Below are positions 1 to 9,145 of a stretch of 64,000 nt of DNA, in pieces (the first letter of the stretch is position 1; every line of letters starts with the position of its first letter). The stretch comes from Streptomyces sp. 3214.6 (GTDB taxonomy: Bacteria > Actinomycetota > Actinomycetes > Streptomycetales > Streptomycetaceae), in NCBI RefSeq assembly GCF_900129855.1, contig NZ_LT670819.1, positions 4,464,001-4,528,000 of the forward strand, written 5' to 3'. The position numbers were made by a program, and so were the translations under genes. Below the pieces are notes generated by a model that had not been told where the DNA came from, searched no databases, and worked only from the letters and a program-made list of their open reading frames with translations.

Positions 1-658
1 GCAGGATGTCCATGTCACGGGCCGCCTCCACGGTGGAGACGTGCCGCAGCAGCCGCGGCGAGTGCGCGCCGCAGCCTTGCGCGAACTCCTTGTACGCGTC
101 GACGAGTTCGCCGGTCTCCCGCTGGTCGTCGGGGGTGGTGTCCGTCTGCGTGAACGCGTCCATCTCACGCCCGTCGAGGCACTCCACGGGCTCGCTGCGG
201 GCCACGCCCCGCGGGTCGACGGCGACCATGTCGTAGCGGGCGCGGACCTCGGCGGGGTAGCCGATGCCGGCGTACTGCTGGAGGTAGCCGACCGCCGAAC
301 CGCCCGGTCCGCCCGGGTTCACGAGCAGCGAGCCGAGCCGCTTGCCCCGCCCCGTCGCCTTCTTGCGGGCGACCGCGAGCCGGACGTCGCCCGCGCGCGG
401 CTCGGCGTAGTCGAGGGGCGCCTTCATCGTGGCGCACTCGAAGCCGGGGACGCCGCAGCCGCGCCAGCTCAGCTTCTGCCCGTAGTACGGCGACAGCGCC
501 GACGGCGTGGCCCGCGGCAGCGCGGCGAGCGCCGCGACGGCCGTCGAACCGGCGGAACTCGTCGACCCTCCGGCGGAGCAGCCGGAGACGAGCAGCGCGG
601 CGAGCGAGAGCAGGGTGACGCCGGTACGGTGCCTGCGGGGGGAGCGCCTGAAGTACAT
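1..658 (-). CDS. Secreted lipoprotein alpha/beta-hydrolase peptidase (tripeptidyl aminopeptidase-like), C-terminus beyond the window
   Basis: Only the first 219 residues are in the window. The protein starts MYFRRSPRRH and has a basic n-region, a hydrophobic stretch and a lipobox LVSGC at about residues 23-27, so it should be lipid-anchored outside the membrane. Mature residues include LLVNPGGPGGSAVGYLQQ (the oxyanion region of the family) and DMVAVDPRGVARSEPVEC, both typical of the actinobacterial TAP-like alpha/beta-hydrolases that remove N-terminal tripeptides. The catalytic Ser, Asp and His would lie beyond base 1. It is the last gene of the minus-strand run topA-tmk-holB, 131 bp after holB. 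The start ATG at 658 is chosen because it sits just before the signal peptide. The family is clear; the substrate is not. Confidence 0.85.
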   Translation of the reverse strand, partial: MYFRRSPRRHRTGVTLLSLAALLVSGCSAGGSTSSAGSTAVAALAALPRATPSALSPYYGQKLSWRGCGVPGFECATMKAPLDYAEPRAGDVRLAVARKKATGRGKRLGSLLVNPGGPGGSAVGYLQQYAGIGYPAEVRARYDMVAVDPRGVARSEPVECLDGREMDAFTQTDTTPDDQRETGELVDAYKEFAQGCGAHSPRLLRHVSTVEAARDMDIL

Positions 659-789
659 CCAGCGAGCGTAACTCTGCGCGACGCGCCGAATGCCGTACGT
701 ACGGGAACCGCCACGGACGAGCTACCCCGTCAACCCGCCGTGGGCCATCACCCTCCCTCGCCGCCCCATGATCGATCCCTCGGGCGACG

Positions 790-1995
790 TCACCCGGCTC
801 TGAGTGCCATCGTCATCGCCTCCACCGCCAGCAGCGGAGCCACGTTGCGATCGAGGGCATCTCTGCAGGCAGCGATGGCCTCGATGCGGCGCAGGGTGGT
901 CTCCGGCCTGCTGTCGCGGGCGAGCCGCTCCAACACGTCCTCGGCGTCCGCGTTGGCGATCGCGACACGGGAGCCGAGCTGGAGGGCGAGGACGTCGCGG
1001 TAGAAGGCGGTCAGGTCGGTGAGCGCGAGGTCGAGACTGTCGCGCTGGGTACGTGTCCTGCGGCGCTTCTGTTTGTCCTCCAGGTCCTTCATCACGCCGG
1101 CCGTGCCGCGTGGCATGCGGCCGCCCTGGGCCGCGCCCAGCGCGGCCTTCAGTTCCTCAGTCTCCTTGCCGTCCATCTCCTCCGCGAGCTGCTTGGCGTC
1201 CTCGGTGGCCGCGTCGACCAATTCCTGGGCCGCCTTGAGGCAGCCGCCGATGTCACCGATGCGCAGGGGCAGCTTCAGCACGGCCGCGCGGCGCTCGCGG
1301 GCGGCGGGGTCGGTGGCCAGGCGCCGAGCCCGGTCGACATGCCCCTGTGTCGCCCGGGCGGCGGCCGCGGCCACGGCCGGCTCGATGCCCTCGCGCCGTA
1401 CGAGCATGTCGGCGACGGCGTCGACGGAGGGCGTGCGCAGGTTCAGGTGCCGGCAGCGGGAGCGGATGGTGGGCAGCACGTCCTCCAGGGAGGGGGCGCA
1501 GAGCAGCCAGACCGTGCGCGGGGCGGGCTCCTCGACCGCCTTCAGGACGGCGTTGGCGGACTTCTCGTTCAGCCGCTCGGCGTCCTCGACGAGGATGACC
1601 TGCCAGCGGCCCGTGGCGGGCGAGGTGTACGACTTGCGGACGGTGTCGCGCATGTCCTCGGCGAGGATCTGCGAGCCGACGGCGGCAACGGTGCTGACGT
1701 CGGCGTGGGTGCCGATGAGCGCCGTATGACAGCCGTCGCAGAATCCGCAGCCGGGGGCGCCGCCCAGGGCCCGGTCCGGGCTCACGCACTGCAGCGCGGC
1801 GGCGAACGCCCTGGCCACCTGGGCGCGGCCGGCGCCGGGCGGGCCCGTGAACAACCAGGCGTGCGTCATCTTCGACGCCTCTGGCGGCGGCATGGCGGAG
1901 GTGGCCGCGGTGACGAGCGCGTCGGCGTCCCGAGCGGCAGCGGCCAACTGCTCACTCACCTTCTCCTGCCCGACGAGGTCGTCCCACACGGTCAT
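790..1995 (-). CDS. holB: DNA polymerase III subunit delta prime
   Basis: Clamp-loader subunit that helps place the beta clamp on DNA. The 401-residue protein starts MTVWDDLVGQEKVSEQL, the usual opening of bacterial delta prime. The P-loop at about residue 50 reads GPPGAGRA, lacking the GKT of active AAA+ ATPases, as expected for a delta prime that does not hydrolyse ATP. A zinc-binding cluster (C-x8/9-C-x2-C-x2-C, within CVSPDRALGGAPGCGFCDGC) follows. The SRC motif that supplies an arginine finger is seen in TIRSRCRHL. It lies 88 bp downstream of the thymidylate kinase fusion and probably shares its transcript. The neighbouring tmk-holB pair is common in bacteria. Confidence 0.95.
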   Translation of the reverse strand: MTVWDDLVGQEKVSEQLAAAARDADALVTAATSAMPPPEASKMTHAWLFTGPPGAGRAQVARAFAAALQCVSPDRALGGAPGCGFCDGCHTALIGTHADVSTVAAVGSQILAEDMRDTVRKSYTSPATGRWQVILVEDAERLNEKSANAVLKAVEEPAPRTVWLLCAPSLEDVLPTIRSRCRHLNLRTPSVDAVADMLVRREGIEPAVAAAAARATQGHVDRARRLATDPAARERRAAVLKLPLRIGDIGGCLKAAQELVDAATEDAKQLAEEMDGKETEELKAALGAAQGGRMPRGTAGVMKDLEDKQKRRRTRTQRDSLDLALTDLTAFYRDVLALQLGSRVAIANADAEDVLERLARDSRPETTLRRIEAIAACRDALDRNVAPLLAVEAMTMALRAG

Positions 1996-2083
1996 GCGTC
2001 ACGCCGCCCTTTCGTCACGTTTCGCGTTGCGGGTTCCATTGTGCGGGGACCCACTGACAATCGAGCGGCGAGCCGCACAACGC

Positions 2084-5000
2084 TCAGCGCCGACGTCCCC
2101 GGCCCCCGCCCCGGCCGCCCCGGCCCCCGTCGTGGCCGTGGTCGTGGCCGTCGTCGTGGCCGTGGCCGTCGTCGTCCCGGTGCGGGCCGAGCAGTTCGTC
2201 CGCCAGCGAGGGCAGGTCGTCCAGCGGGGTCTCCTCGGCCCAGTCCCGCCGGGGCCGCTGCCGGGGCGTGCCGCTCTCGTCGATCTGCGGCAGCTCGCGC
2301 GTACGGTCGTCGCCGCCGTCCGGCCGCGACCCACTCCGCTCGTCGCGGAAGTACCCCGGCGGCACCCGGTCCGAAGGGCTGTCGTCGCGCACCGGAGGCA
2401 GTACGGCCGTCTCGTCCTCGGGGCCCTGACCGCGCACCGGCGGCAGCACCGCCGTCTCGTCCGCCGCTCCCGGCGGCACCGACGGCTGCGGCAGCTCGGC
2501 CGTGACCTCGGCGTCGGCGCCCGCGGACGGCCGGGAGGGCTGCGTCCGCTCGGGTTCCTTGTCCATTCGGATCGGCGGCAGCACGGCAGTCTCGTCCACC
2601 GGCCCGCCCGACGCGTTGGTCGGCGTCACCACCGGCGTCGGCACCGTCGTCGCCTCCGGCGGGACCGCCGGGATCGCGGGATTCACGGTCGTGGTGGGAC
2701 GCGGCGGCTTCGGGCCGACCTGCGCCGCCGCCGCGGCCTGCTCCGCCGCGCGCCGGGCCGCCTCGGCCCTCAGCAGCGCCTCCTCGGCCTTGCGCTGCTT
2801 CTCCAGACGCAGCGCCTCGGCCTCGGCGCGCAGCCGCGCCTCCTCCTCGGCCTGCTTGCGGCGCCGCTCCTCCTCCGCCCTGCGGCGGGCCTCCTCCTCG
2901 GCGCGGGCCTTCTCCTCCGCGAGGAGCCGGACCCGCTCCTCCTCGGCACGCCTGCGTGCCTCCTCGGCGCGCAGCCGGGCCTCCTCGGCCTGCCGTTCGG
3001 CCTCGCGCCGCTGCGCCTCCTCCAGCTCGCGCCGCTTGCGCTCCTCCTCCTCGGCGCGCAGCTTGGCGAGCTGCTCCTGGCGCTCGCGCTCCAGGCGCTC
3101 CTCCTCGGCCTTGCGGGCGGCCTCTTCCTCAGCCTTGCGGCGGGCCTCCTCCTCGGCCTTCTTGCGCGCCTCCTCCTGGGCCTTGATCTCGGCCTCGGAC
3201 AGGGGCAGCAACTGGTCGAGGCGGTGCCGGACGACGGCCGTGACGGCCTCCGGCTCCTGAGCCGCGTCGACCACCAGGTAGCGGCCCGGATCACCGGCGG
3301 CCAGCGTGAGGAAACCGGAGCGCACGCGCGCGTGGAACTCGGCCGGCTCCGACTCCAGCCGGTCCGGGGCCTCCGTGAAGCGCTCGCGGGCGGCCTCCGG
3401 GGACACGTCCAGCAGAACCGTCAGATGCGGCACCAGGCCGTTGGTCGCCCAGCGCGAGATCCGTGCGATCTCGGTCGGGGACAGGTCGCGGCCCGCGCCC
3501 TGGTACGCCACGGACGAGTCGATGTACCGGTCGGTGATCACCACCGCGCCGCGCTCCAGGGCGGGCCTGACGACCGTGTCGACGTGCTCCGCGCGGTCCG
3601 CCGCATACAGCAGCGCCTCCGCGCGGTGCGAGAGCCCGGCGCTGGAGACGTCCAGCAGGATCGAGCGCAGTCGCTTGCCCACGGGCGTGGCCCCCGGCTC
3701 ACGCGTGAGGACGACCTCGTGCCCCTTGGCCCTGATCCACTCGGCGAGCGCCTCCGCCTGAGTGGACTTGCCGGCGCCGTCACCGCCCTCAAGGGCGATG
3801 AAGAAACCGTTGGCGGCCGGGGTCTGCACCGGGTCGTCGCCGCCCAGTAGCGCGTCCCGCAGGTCCTGTCGCAGGGGGACGCCGGAGCGGTCGTCGACCT
3901 TGGCCAGCACCAGGGCGGCCACCGGCAGCAGCAGCGCGCCGACGAGCATCAGGGTGAACGCGGCGCCGCCGTGTGCGAACACGAACTTGCCGTGGTCCAG
4001 CCGGTGCGGCCCGATGAGGGCCGCCACCAGCGGGGCGATCACCGCGCCCAGCGCCACGACGACCCGCACGACCGCGTGCAGGTGTTCCGTCGTCCGCGTC
4101 CGGCGGTGTTCCTCCGTCTCCTGGTCGAGCAGCGTGTGCCCGGTGTTGGCGGCGACGCCCGCGCCGACGCCGGCCAGGGCCGAGATCAGCAGCACGCTGG
4201 TGACGTCCGGGACCAGCCCGGCGGCCAGCAGCGCCACGCCGGTGAAGGCGATGGCCAGCGCGAGCAGCCGGCGCCGGGACAGCGCCACCAGCACCTTCGG
4301 CGCCGTACGCACGCCGACGCCGACCCCGCCGGTCAGCCCGAGGACGAGCAGCCCGAACATCACCGGACCGCCGCCCAGGTCCTTGGCGTGCAGCACGGCC
4401 ACGGCGACGGCGGCGGAGGTCGTCCCGGCGACGGCGGCGCAGGCGAGGACCAGCAGCGGGATCGCGCCCGTGCGGCCCGCGTCGACTCCGGAGGCCGCCC
4501 GGGGTCGACGCAGTCCTTCGAGCGGCGACCGCGCGCGCGGGGTGCGCACCGAGGGCAGTTCAAGGAACGTCACGATGGACAGGGAGCCGGCGAACAGCCC
4601 CCCGGCGACGTAGGAGGCGAGGGCCGCCTGGTGCTGGCCGAACCAGTCGATCCCGGTGCCCAGAAGATTGTTGAACAATGCCGCGACGACCAGGGTGGCC
4701 GCACCCAGCGGGATGGTCACGAAGCCCGTGCGCAGCGAGAGGCGGCGCAGGGCGTCCATGTGGTCCGGCAAGGGGCGTACGGTCGCGCCCTCCAAGGGTG
4801 GGGCGGGCAGCAGTGCCGGGGCCGCGCTCTCGCGGGCGACCGTCCAGAACCGCTCGGCGACACCGGTGACGAACACCGTGACGAGCAGCAGGGCCAGTGC
4901 GTCGTCCGGCACCCAGTCGATCCACAGGGGCGCGACGATCAGCAGCGCGGCGCGCAGGCCGTCGGCGCCGACCATGGTCCACCGGCGGTCGAGCGGGCCG

Positions 5001-5332
5001 TCCGGTGAGGTCAGTGACGTCAGTGGGCCCAGAAGGACGGCGCCGAAGAGCACGGTGGCCAGAATGCGCACCCCGAAGACGATCGCCACTGCGAACGCCA
5101 CGCCCCGGTAGCCGCCTCCGAAGGAGCCCTCGGCGATGGCTGTCTGGAGGACGAGGAGGACGAACACCAGGAGTGCGAGGGCGTCTCCCACGCCGCCCAC
5201 CAACTGCGCGCTCCAGAGCCGTTTGAGCTGCGGCTCGCGCAACAGGGCGCGCACGGCGCGCTCGCGGGAGTCCGCCACCAGGGCGTTGTCCGGGGCCGGG
5301 TGGTGGGCCGTTGGCTGCTCGGCTCGCGTCAT
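2084..5332 (-). CDS. tmk: Fusion of MFS-like membrane domain, thymidylate kinase and charged coiled coil
   Basis: The 1,082-residue protein has four regions. Residues about 40-460 hold many hydrophobic helices resembling an MFS-type transporter. Residues about 508-710 are a complete thymidylate kinase (dTMP to dTDP): P-loop EGGDGAGKST, substrate segment TREPGATPVGKRLR, and the family signature TDRYIDSSVAYQGAGRDL. Residues about 715-880 are a nearly pure Glu/Arg/Lys/Ala coiled coil (repeats of KAEEEARRKAEEE type). The last 200 residues are Pro/Thr/Asp-rich and end in an Asp/His/Gly tail and Gly/Arg repeats. Ordinary Tmk is about 210 residues. From memory S. coelicolor SCO3542 has the same membrane-kinase fusion. 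No other tmk is seen here, so this is probably the cell's dTMP kinase, tethered to the membrane. Transport activity is inferred only from hydrophobicity. Confidence 0.92.
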   Translation of the reverse strand: MTRAEQPTAHHPAPDNALVADSRERAVRALLREPQLKRLWSAQLVGGVGDALALLVFVLLVLQTAIAEGSFGGGYRGVAFAVAIVFGVRILATVLFGAVLLGPLTSLTSPDGPLDRRWTMVGADGLRAALLIVAPLWIDWVPDDALALLLVTVFVTGVAERFWTVARESAAPALLPAPPLEGATVRPLPDHMDALRRLSLRTGFVTIPLGAATLVVAALFNNLLGTGIDWFGQHQAALASYVAGGLFAGSLSIVTFLELPSVRTPRARSPLEGLRRPRAASGVDAGRTGAIPLLVLACAAVAGTTSAAVAVAVLHAKDLGGGPVMFGLLVLGLTGGVGVGVRTAPKVLVALSRRRLLALAIAFTGVALLAAGLVPDVTSVLLISALAGVGAGVAANTGHTLLDQETEEHRRTRTTEHLHAVVRVVVALGAVIAPLVAALIGPHRLDHGKFVFAHGGAAFTLMLVGALLLPVAALVLAKVDDRSGVPLRQDLRDALLGGDDPVQTPAANGFFIALEGGDGAGKSTQAEALAEWIRAKGHEVVLTREPGATPVGKRLRSILLDVSSAGLSHRAEALLYAADRAEHVDTVVRPALERGAVVITDRYIDSSVAYQGAGRDLSPTEIARISRWATNGLVPHLTVLLDVSPEAARERFTEAPDRLESEPAEFHARVRSGFLTLAAGDPGRYLVVDAAQEPEAVTAVVRHRLDQLLPLSEAEIKAQEEARKKAEEEARRKAEEEAARKAEEERLERERQEQLAKLRAEEEERKRRELEEAQRREAERQAEEARLRAEEARRRAEEERVRLLAEEKARAEEEARRRAEEERRRKQAEEEARLRAEAEALRLEKQRKAEEALLRAEAARRAAEQAAAAAQVGPKPPRPTTTVNPAIPAVPPEATTVPTPVVTPTNASGGPVDETAVLPPIRMDKEPERTQPSRPSAGADAEVTAELPQPSVPPGAADETAVLPPVRGQGPEDETAVLPPVRDDSPSDRVPPGYFRDERSGSRPDGGDDRTRELPQIDESGTPRQRPRRDWAEETPLDDLPSLADELLGPHRDDDGHGHDDGHDHGHDGGRGGRGGGRGRRR

Positions 5333-5388
5333 GCATTCAGCCTATCGGCCGCGACTGACAGTCCGGGGCCCCCGTCCACGCGTACGAC

Positions 5389-5417
5389 CGCCCCGACACC
5401 AAAGTGATGCCGGGGCG
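5389..5417 (-). terminator. Hairpin after topA
   Basis: In the minus-strand transcript CGCCCCGGCATC pairs with GGTGTCGGGGCG around an ACTTT loop (12 bp including two G-U pairs). The G-U pairs form only in the minus-strand RNA, which supports a role as the topA terminator or a topA-tmk processing hairpin. Confidence 0.55.
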
Positions 5418-5496
5418 TTCGTTTCGCGAACCCGCCGTGAAGGAACCGTGGCTCGGCTCAGCCGTGCGATCAGTCCTCGACGGAGCGATCGGGCGC

Positions 5497-5555
5497 CAGT
5501 CCTTCGACGAGCGGTCGGTCCTTCGACGAGCGCCCAGCCCTTCGACGAGCGGTCA
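5497..5555. repeat. 19-bp tandem repeat overlapping the topA stop codon
   Basis: Three adjacent 19-bp units (5497-5515, 5516-5534, 5535-5553) share the core CCTTCGACGAGCG. The unit next to topA includes its stop codon (TCA on this strand at 5553-5555). A looser copy containing GGACTGA lies at about 5471-5490. Confidence 0.85.
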
Positions 5556-8411
5556 GTCCTCCGAGGGGGACGGGGAAGCCGTCGCCTTCCTCGCGACCGT
5601 CTTCTTCGCCGTCGCCGTCGTCTTCTTCGCGGTGGTCGTCTTCGCGGCCGTCTTCTTGGCCGCGGTCTTCTTGGCCGGGGCCGCCTTCTTCGCCGTCGCC
5701 TTCTTCGCCGTCGCCTTCTTCGCCGGAGCCTTCTTGGCCGTCTTCTTGGCCGGAGCCTTGGCACGCTTCTCGGCGAGCAGTTCGAAACCGCGCTCCGGGG
5801 TGATCTCCTCGACGCTGTCGCCGGAGCGCAGGGTCGCGTTGGTCTCCCCGTCGGTGACGTACGGCCCGAAACGACCGTCCTTGACGACAACCGGCTTTCC
5901 GCTGACCGGGTCCGCGCCCAGCTCCTTCAGCGGCGGCTTGGCGGCGGCCCGGCCACGCTGCTTGGGCTGGGAGTAGATCTCCAGCGCCTCTTCGAGGGTG
6001 ATCGTGAAGAGCTGGTCCTCGGTCTGCAGCGACCGCGAGTCCGTGCCCTTCTTCAGATACGGCCCGTAGCGGCCGTTCTGCGCGGTGATCTCCACGCCCT
6101 CCGCGTCGGCGCCGACGACCCGCGGCAGCGACATCAGTTTGAGGGCGTCCGCCAGCGTCACCGTGTCCAGGGACATCGACTTGAACAGCGAGGCTGTACG
6201 CGGCTTGACGGCGTTCTTGCCGGTCTTCGGGGTGCCCTCCGGGAGCACCTCGGTGACGTACGGGCCGTAGCGGCCGTCCCTGGCGATGATCTGGTGGCCG
6301 GACTCCGGGTCGGTGCCCAGCTCGAAGTCGCCGCTCGGCTTGGCGAGCAGTTCCTCGGCGAGCTCGACGGACAGCTCGTCGGGCGCGAGGTCCTCGGGGA
6401 TGTCCGCGCGCTGGTGGCCCTCGGAGTCCTTCTCGCCGCGCTCGATGTACGGGCCATAGCGGCCGACCCGCAGCACGATGCCGCTGCCGACCGGGAACGA
6501 CGACACCTCACGCGCGTCGATCGCACCCAGGTCGGTCACGAGTTCCTTGAGGCCGCCGAGGTGGTCCCCGTCGCCGTTGCCGGCGTCGGCGGCGCCACCG
6601 TGGCCCGTACCCGTGCCCTCGCCGAAGTAGAACCGCTTCAGCCACGGCACGGACTGGGCCTCACCGCGGGCGATGCGGTCGAGGTCGTCCTCCATCTTGG
6701 CGGTGAAGTCGTAGTCGACGAGCCGCCCGAAGTGCTTTTCCAGGAGGTTGACCACGGCGAAGGACAGGAAGGACGGGACGAGTGCGGTGCCCTTCTTGAA
6801 CACATAGCCGCGGTCGAGGATCGTGCCGATGATCGAGGCGTACGTCGACGGGCGGCCGATCTCGCGCTCTTCGAGCTCCTTGACCAGCGACGCCTCGGTG
6901 TAGCGGGCCGGGGGCTTGGTGGCGTGCCCGTCGACCGTGATCTCCTCGGCGGACAGCGCGTCGCCCTCGCCGACCTGGGGCAGGCGGCGCTCGCGGTCGT
7001 CCAGCTCGGCGTTCGGGTCGTCGGCGCCCTCGACGTAGGCCTTCAGGAAGCCGTGGAAGGTGATCGTCTTGCCGGAGGCGCTGAACTCGACGTCCCGGCC
7101 GTCGGCCGCCGTGCCGCCGATCTTCACCGTGACGCTGTTGCCGACCGCGTCCTTCATCTGGGAGGCGACCGTCCGCTTCCAGATCAGCTCGTAGAGCTTG
7201 AACTGGTCGCCGGTCAGGCCCGTCTCCGCGGGCGTGCGGAAACGATCACCCGAGGGGCGGATCGCCTCGTGCGCCTCCTGCGCGTTCTTGACCTTCCCGG
7301 CGTACGTACGCGGCTGGGCCGGCAGATAGTCGGCGCCGTACAGCTGCGTGACCTGGGCGCGGGCGGCGGAGATCGCCGTCTCGCTCAGCGTCGTGGAGTC
7401 CGTACGCATGTACGTGATGTAGCCGTTCTCGTACAGCTTCTGCGCGACCTGCATGGTGGCCTTCGCGCCGAAGCCGAGCTTGCGGCTGGCCTCCTGCTGC
7501 AGCGTCGTCGTACGGAACGGGGCGTACGGCGAGCGGCGGTACGGCTTGGACTCGACGGACCGGACGGAGAAGTTCGTGTTCTCCAGGGCGGCGGCCAGGG
7601 CGCGGGCGTTCGCCTCGTCGAGGTGAAGGATGTTCGCGCTCTTGAGTTGTCCCAGGGAGTCGAAGTCGCGGCCCTGCGCGACCCGCCTGCCGTCGACGGT
7701 CTGCAGGCGCGCGACCAGCGACGACGGGTCCGACGGATCACCGGCGCGGCCGGTCGCGAAGGTGCCCGTCAGGTCCCAGTACTCAGCAGAACGAAACGCG
7801 ATGCGCTCGCGTTCCCGCTCGACGACGAGTCGCGTCGCGACGGACTGGACGCGGCCGGCCGACAGGCGCGGCATGACCTTCTTCCACAGGACCGGCGAGA
7901 CCTCGTAGCCGTAGAGACGGTCGAGGATGCGGCGGGTCTCCTGGGCGTCGACGAGCTTCTGGTTGAGCTGGCGCGGGTTGGCGACGGCGGCCCGGATCGC
8001 GTCCTTGGTGATCTCGTGGAAGACCATCCGCTTGACGGGGATCTTGGGCTTGAGGACCTCCTGGAGGTGCCAGGCGATCGCCTCGCCCTCCCGGTCCTCA
8101 TCGGTGGCGAGGAAGAGCTCGTCGGACTCCTTGAGCAGGTCCTTGAGCTTCTTGACCTGGGCCCGCTTGTCGGCGTTGACCACATAGATCGGCTGGAAGT
8201 CGTGTTCGACGTCCACACCGAGGCGGCGGACCTCACCCGTGTACTGGTCCGGCACCTCCGCGGCGCCGTTGGGAAGGTCGCGGATGTGCCCGACGCTGGC
8301 CTCGACGATGTAGCCGGGGCCGAGGTAACCCTTGATCGTCTTCGCCTTGGCAGGCGACTCGACGATCACGAGTCGGCGGCCGCCCTTCGCGGTCTCGCTG
8401 GTCGGGGACAA
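5553..8411 (-). CDS. topA: DNA topoisomerase I (type IA)
   Basis: Relaxes negative supercoils by single-strand cleavage. The TOPRIM domain opens the protein (RRLVIVESPAKAKTIKGYLG, with the acidic motif ATDEDREGEAIAWH), and the active-site tyrosine is in YITYMRTDST at about residue 331. After the core come four Topo C-terminal repeats marked by GRYGPY/GRFGPY, then a Lys/Ala tail (KKTAKKAPAKKATAKKA type) of about 60 residues. Such basic tails replace the zinc fingers of enterobacterial TopA in actinobacteria. I prefer the TTG at 8411, which gives a 952-residue protein starting MSPTSETAKGG, because GGAGAG lies about 11 nt upstream and the alignable protein starts there. An ATG at 8474 in the same frame is the alternative. 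The stop codon sits inside a tandem repeat. Confidence 0.95.
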   Translation of the reverse strand: MSPTSETAKGGRRLVIVESPAKAKTIKGYLGPGYIVEASVGHIRDLPNGAAEVPDQYTGEVRRLGVDVEHDFQPIYVVNADKRAQVKKLKDLLKESDELFLATDEDREGEAIAWHLQEVLKPKIPVKRMVFHEITKDAIRAAVANPRQLNQKLVDAQETRRILDRLYGYEVSPVLWKKVMPRLSAGRVQSVATRLVVERERERIAFRSAEYWDLTGTFATGRAGDPSDPSSLVARLQTVDGRRVAQGRDFDSLGQLKSANILHLDEANARALAAALENTNFSVRSVESKPYRRSPYAPFRTTTLQQEASRKLGFGAKATMQVAQKLYENGYITYMRTDSTTLSETAISAARAQVTQLYGADYLPAQPRTYAGKVKNAQEAHEAIRPSGDRFRTPAETGLTGDQFKLYELIWKRTVASQMKDAVGNSVTVKIGGTAADGRDVEFSASGKTITFHGFLKAYVEGADDPNAELDDRERRLPQVGEGDALSAEEITVDGHATKPPARYTEASLVKELEEREIGRPSTYASIIGTILDRGYVFKKGTALVPSFLSFAVVNLLEKHFGRLVDYDFTAKMEDDLDRIARGEAQSVPWLKRFYFGEGTGTGHGGAADAGNGDGDHLGGLKELVTDLGAIDAREVSSFPVGSGIVLRVGRYGPYIERGEKDSEGHQRADIPEDLAPDELSVELAEELLAKPSGDFELGTDPESGHQIIARDGRYGPYVTEVLPEGTPKTGKNAVKPRTASLFKSMSLDTVTLADALKLMSLPRVVGADAEGVEITAQNGRYGPYLKKGTDSRSLQTEDQLFTITLEEALEIYSQPKQRGRAAAKPPLKELGADPVSGKPVVVKDGRFGPYVTDGETNATLRSGDSVEEITPERGFELLAEKRAKAPAKKTAKKAPAKKATAKKATAKKAAPAKKTAAKKTAAKTTTAKKTTATAKKTVARKATASPSPSED

Positions 8412-8748
8412 CTTCGCTCTTCTCTCCGGTCGACTCTGGGGCCTCCCCAGGCCTTGCTCCCGGGGTCGGGTCATAGTGACGCTGCGGAGTGTGACGGTAC
8501 ATCCCGCCCCCGTGTCAAACGGGAAAAGCCCGCAACGGCCACTCGAACGGTAACCCGACTACCGCCATTCCTGCCGCCCGGAGTACCGACCGGCCCTTTT
8601 CCGTACGACCGGAACGCGTCCTCTCCTTTACCGGCGTGACCACGCTCACTCGGTCCGCACGGCGTCCGGCGCGATCTTCGAAGTCCGGCGCGAAGTCGGT
8701 CTCGGAAACGGCCCCGAAGACGCTCGGGACGTGGTCCCGGTGGTGGAT
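8412..8748. other. Intergenic region upstream of topA
   Basis: Carries the topA leader and promoter and the 3' flank of the small membrane-protein gene. GTCCGGCGCGA occurs twice within 30 bp (about 8665-8695). I see no convincing gene or terminator. topA promoters in streptomycetes are supercoiling-sensitive, but no site can be assigned by eye. Confidence 0.4.
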
Positions 8749-8946
8749 TCAGAGGCGGGTGAAGCACCAGGTTCCGAGGGCCAGCGCGGCGATCGCGGCC
8801 ACGGTCGCGAAGGTCGCCGATGCGACGGGGCTCACACCGTGGGCCACGGGTTCGCGGTGCCGCACCCGGACCGCGGTCCACATCAGCAGCGCGCCCCCGA
8901 ACAGCACGAACGCCGTTCCCGCGAAGATCGCCGGCCCACTCTCCAT
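8749..8946 (-). CDS. Small two-helix membrane protein
   Basis: A 65-residue protein starting MESGPAIFAGTAFVLF with two hydrophobic segments (residues about 5-24 and 41-62) separated by a basic linker, WTAVRVRHREPVAHG. It ends in FTRL. A purine-rich AAGGGG lies about 10 nt before the ATG. The hydrophobic pattern and clean start argue for a real gene, though no family is recognised. It is the only gene between topA and the methyltransferase, in the same direction. Function unknown. Confidence 0.7.
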   Translation of the reverse strand: MESGPAIFAGTAFVLFGGALLMWTAVRVRHREPVAHGVSPVASATFATVAAIAALALGTWCFTRL

Positions 8947-9054
8947 GATCGTCTGCGCCCCTTCTCTCCCACCCGCGCATGCCCCAGCCCCGCGAGGCTG
9001 TCACGCGCGGGCGGCGCCCCGGCGAACCCGAGGTGAACGCGGCAACCACGGGCG

Positions 9055-9101
9055 GGGTCGGGGGTTGAGGGTCGGGGGTTGAGGGTCGGGGGTTGGTCGA
9101 G
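9055..9101. repeat. G-rich 15-bp direct repeat
   Basis: Three copies of a GGGTCGGGGGTTGAG-type unit run head to tail. The plus strand has more than four G-runs of three to five bases with short spacers, a pattern compatible with a G-quadruplex. Confidence 0.7.
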
Positions 9102-9145
9102 GGCTCCCTGGTGCTCTGGTTCCGTGGTTCTCTGGTTCTGGGCCG

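Noticed and set aside
41..1003. Long plus-strand frame over the first kilobase
   Set aside because: It is antisense to the lipoprotein hydrolase and holB genes and has Arg/Ala-rich composition typical of high-GC shadow frames.
1847..3850. 667-codon plus-strand frame
   Set aside because: Antisense to the kinase fusion; repetitive Leu/Arg content follows from its coiled-coil coding sequence.
5136..8639. 1,167-codon plus-strand frame
   Set aside because: Antisense to topA; no domain in the translation.
8471..9049. 192-codon minus-strand frame
   Set aside because: Overlaps the small membrane gene out of frame and shows no domain or ribosome site.
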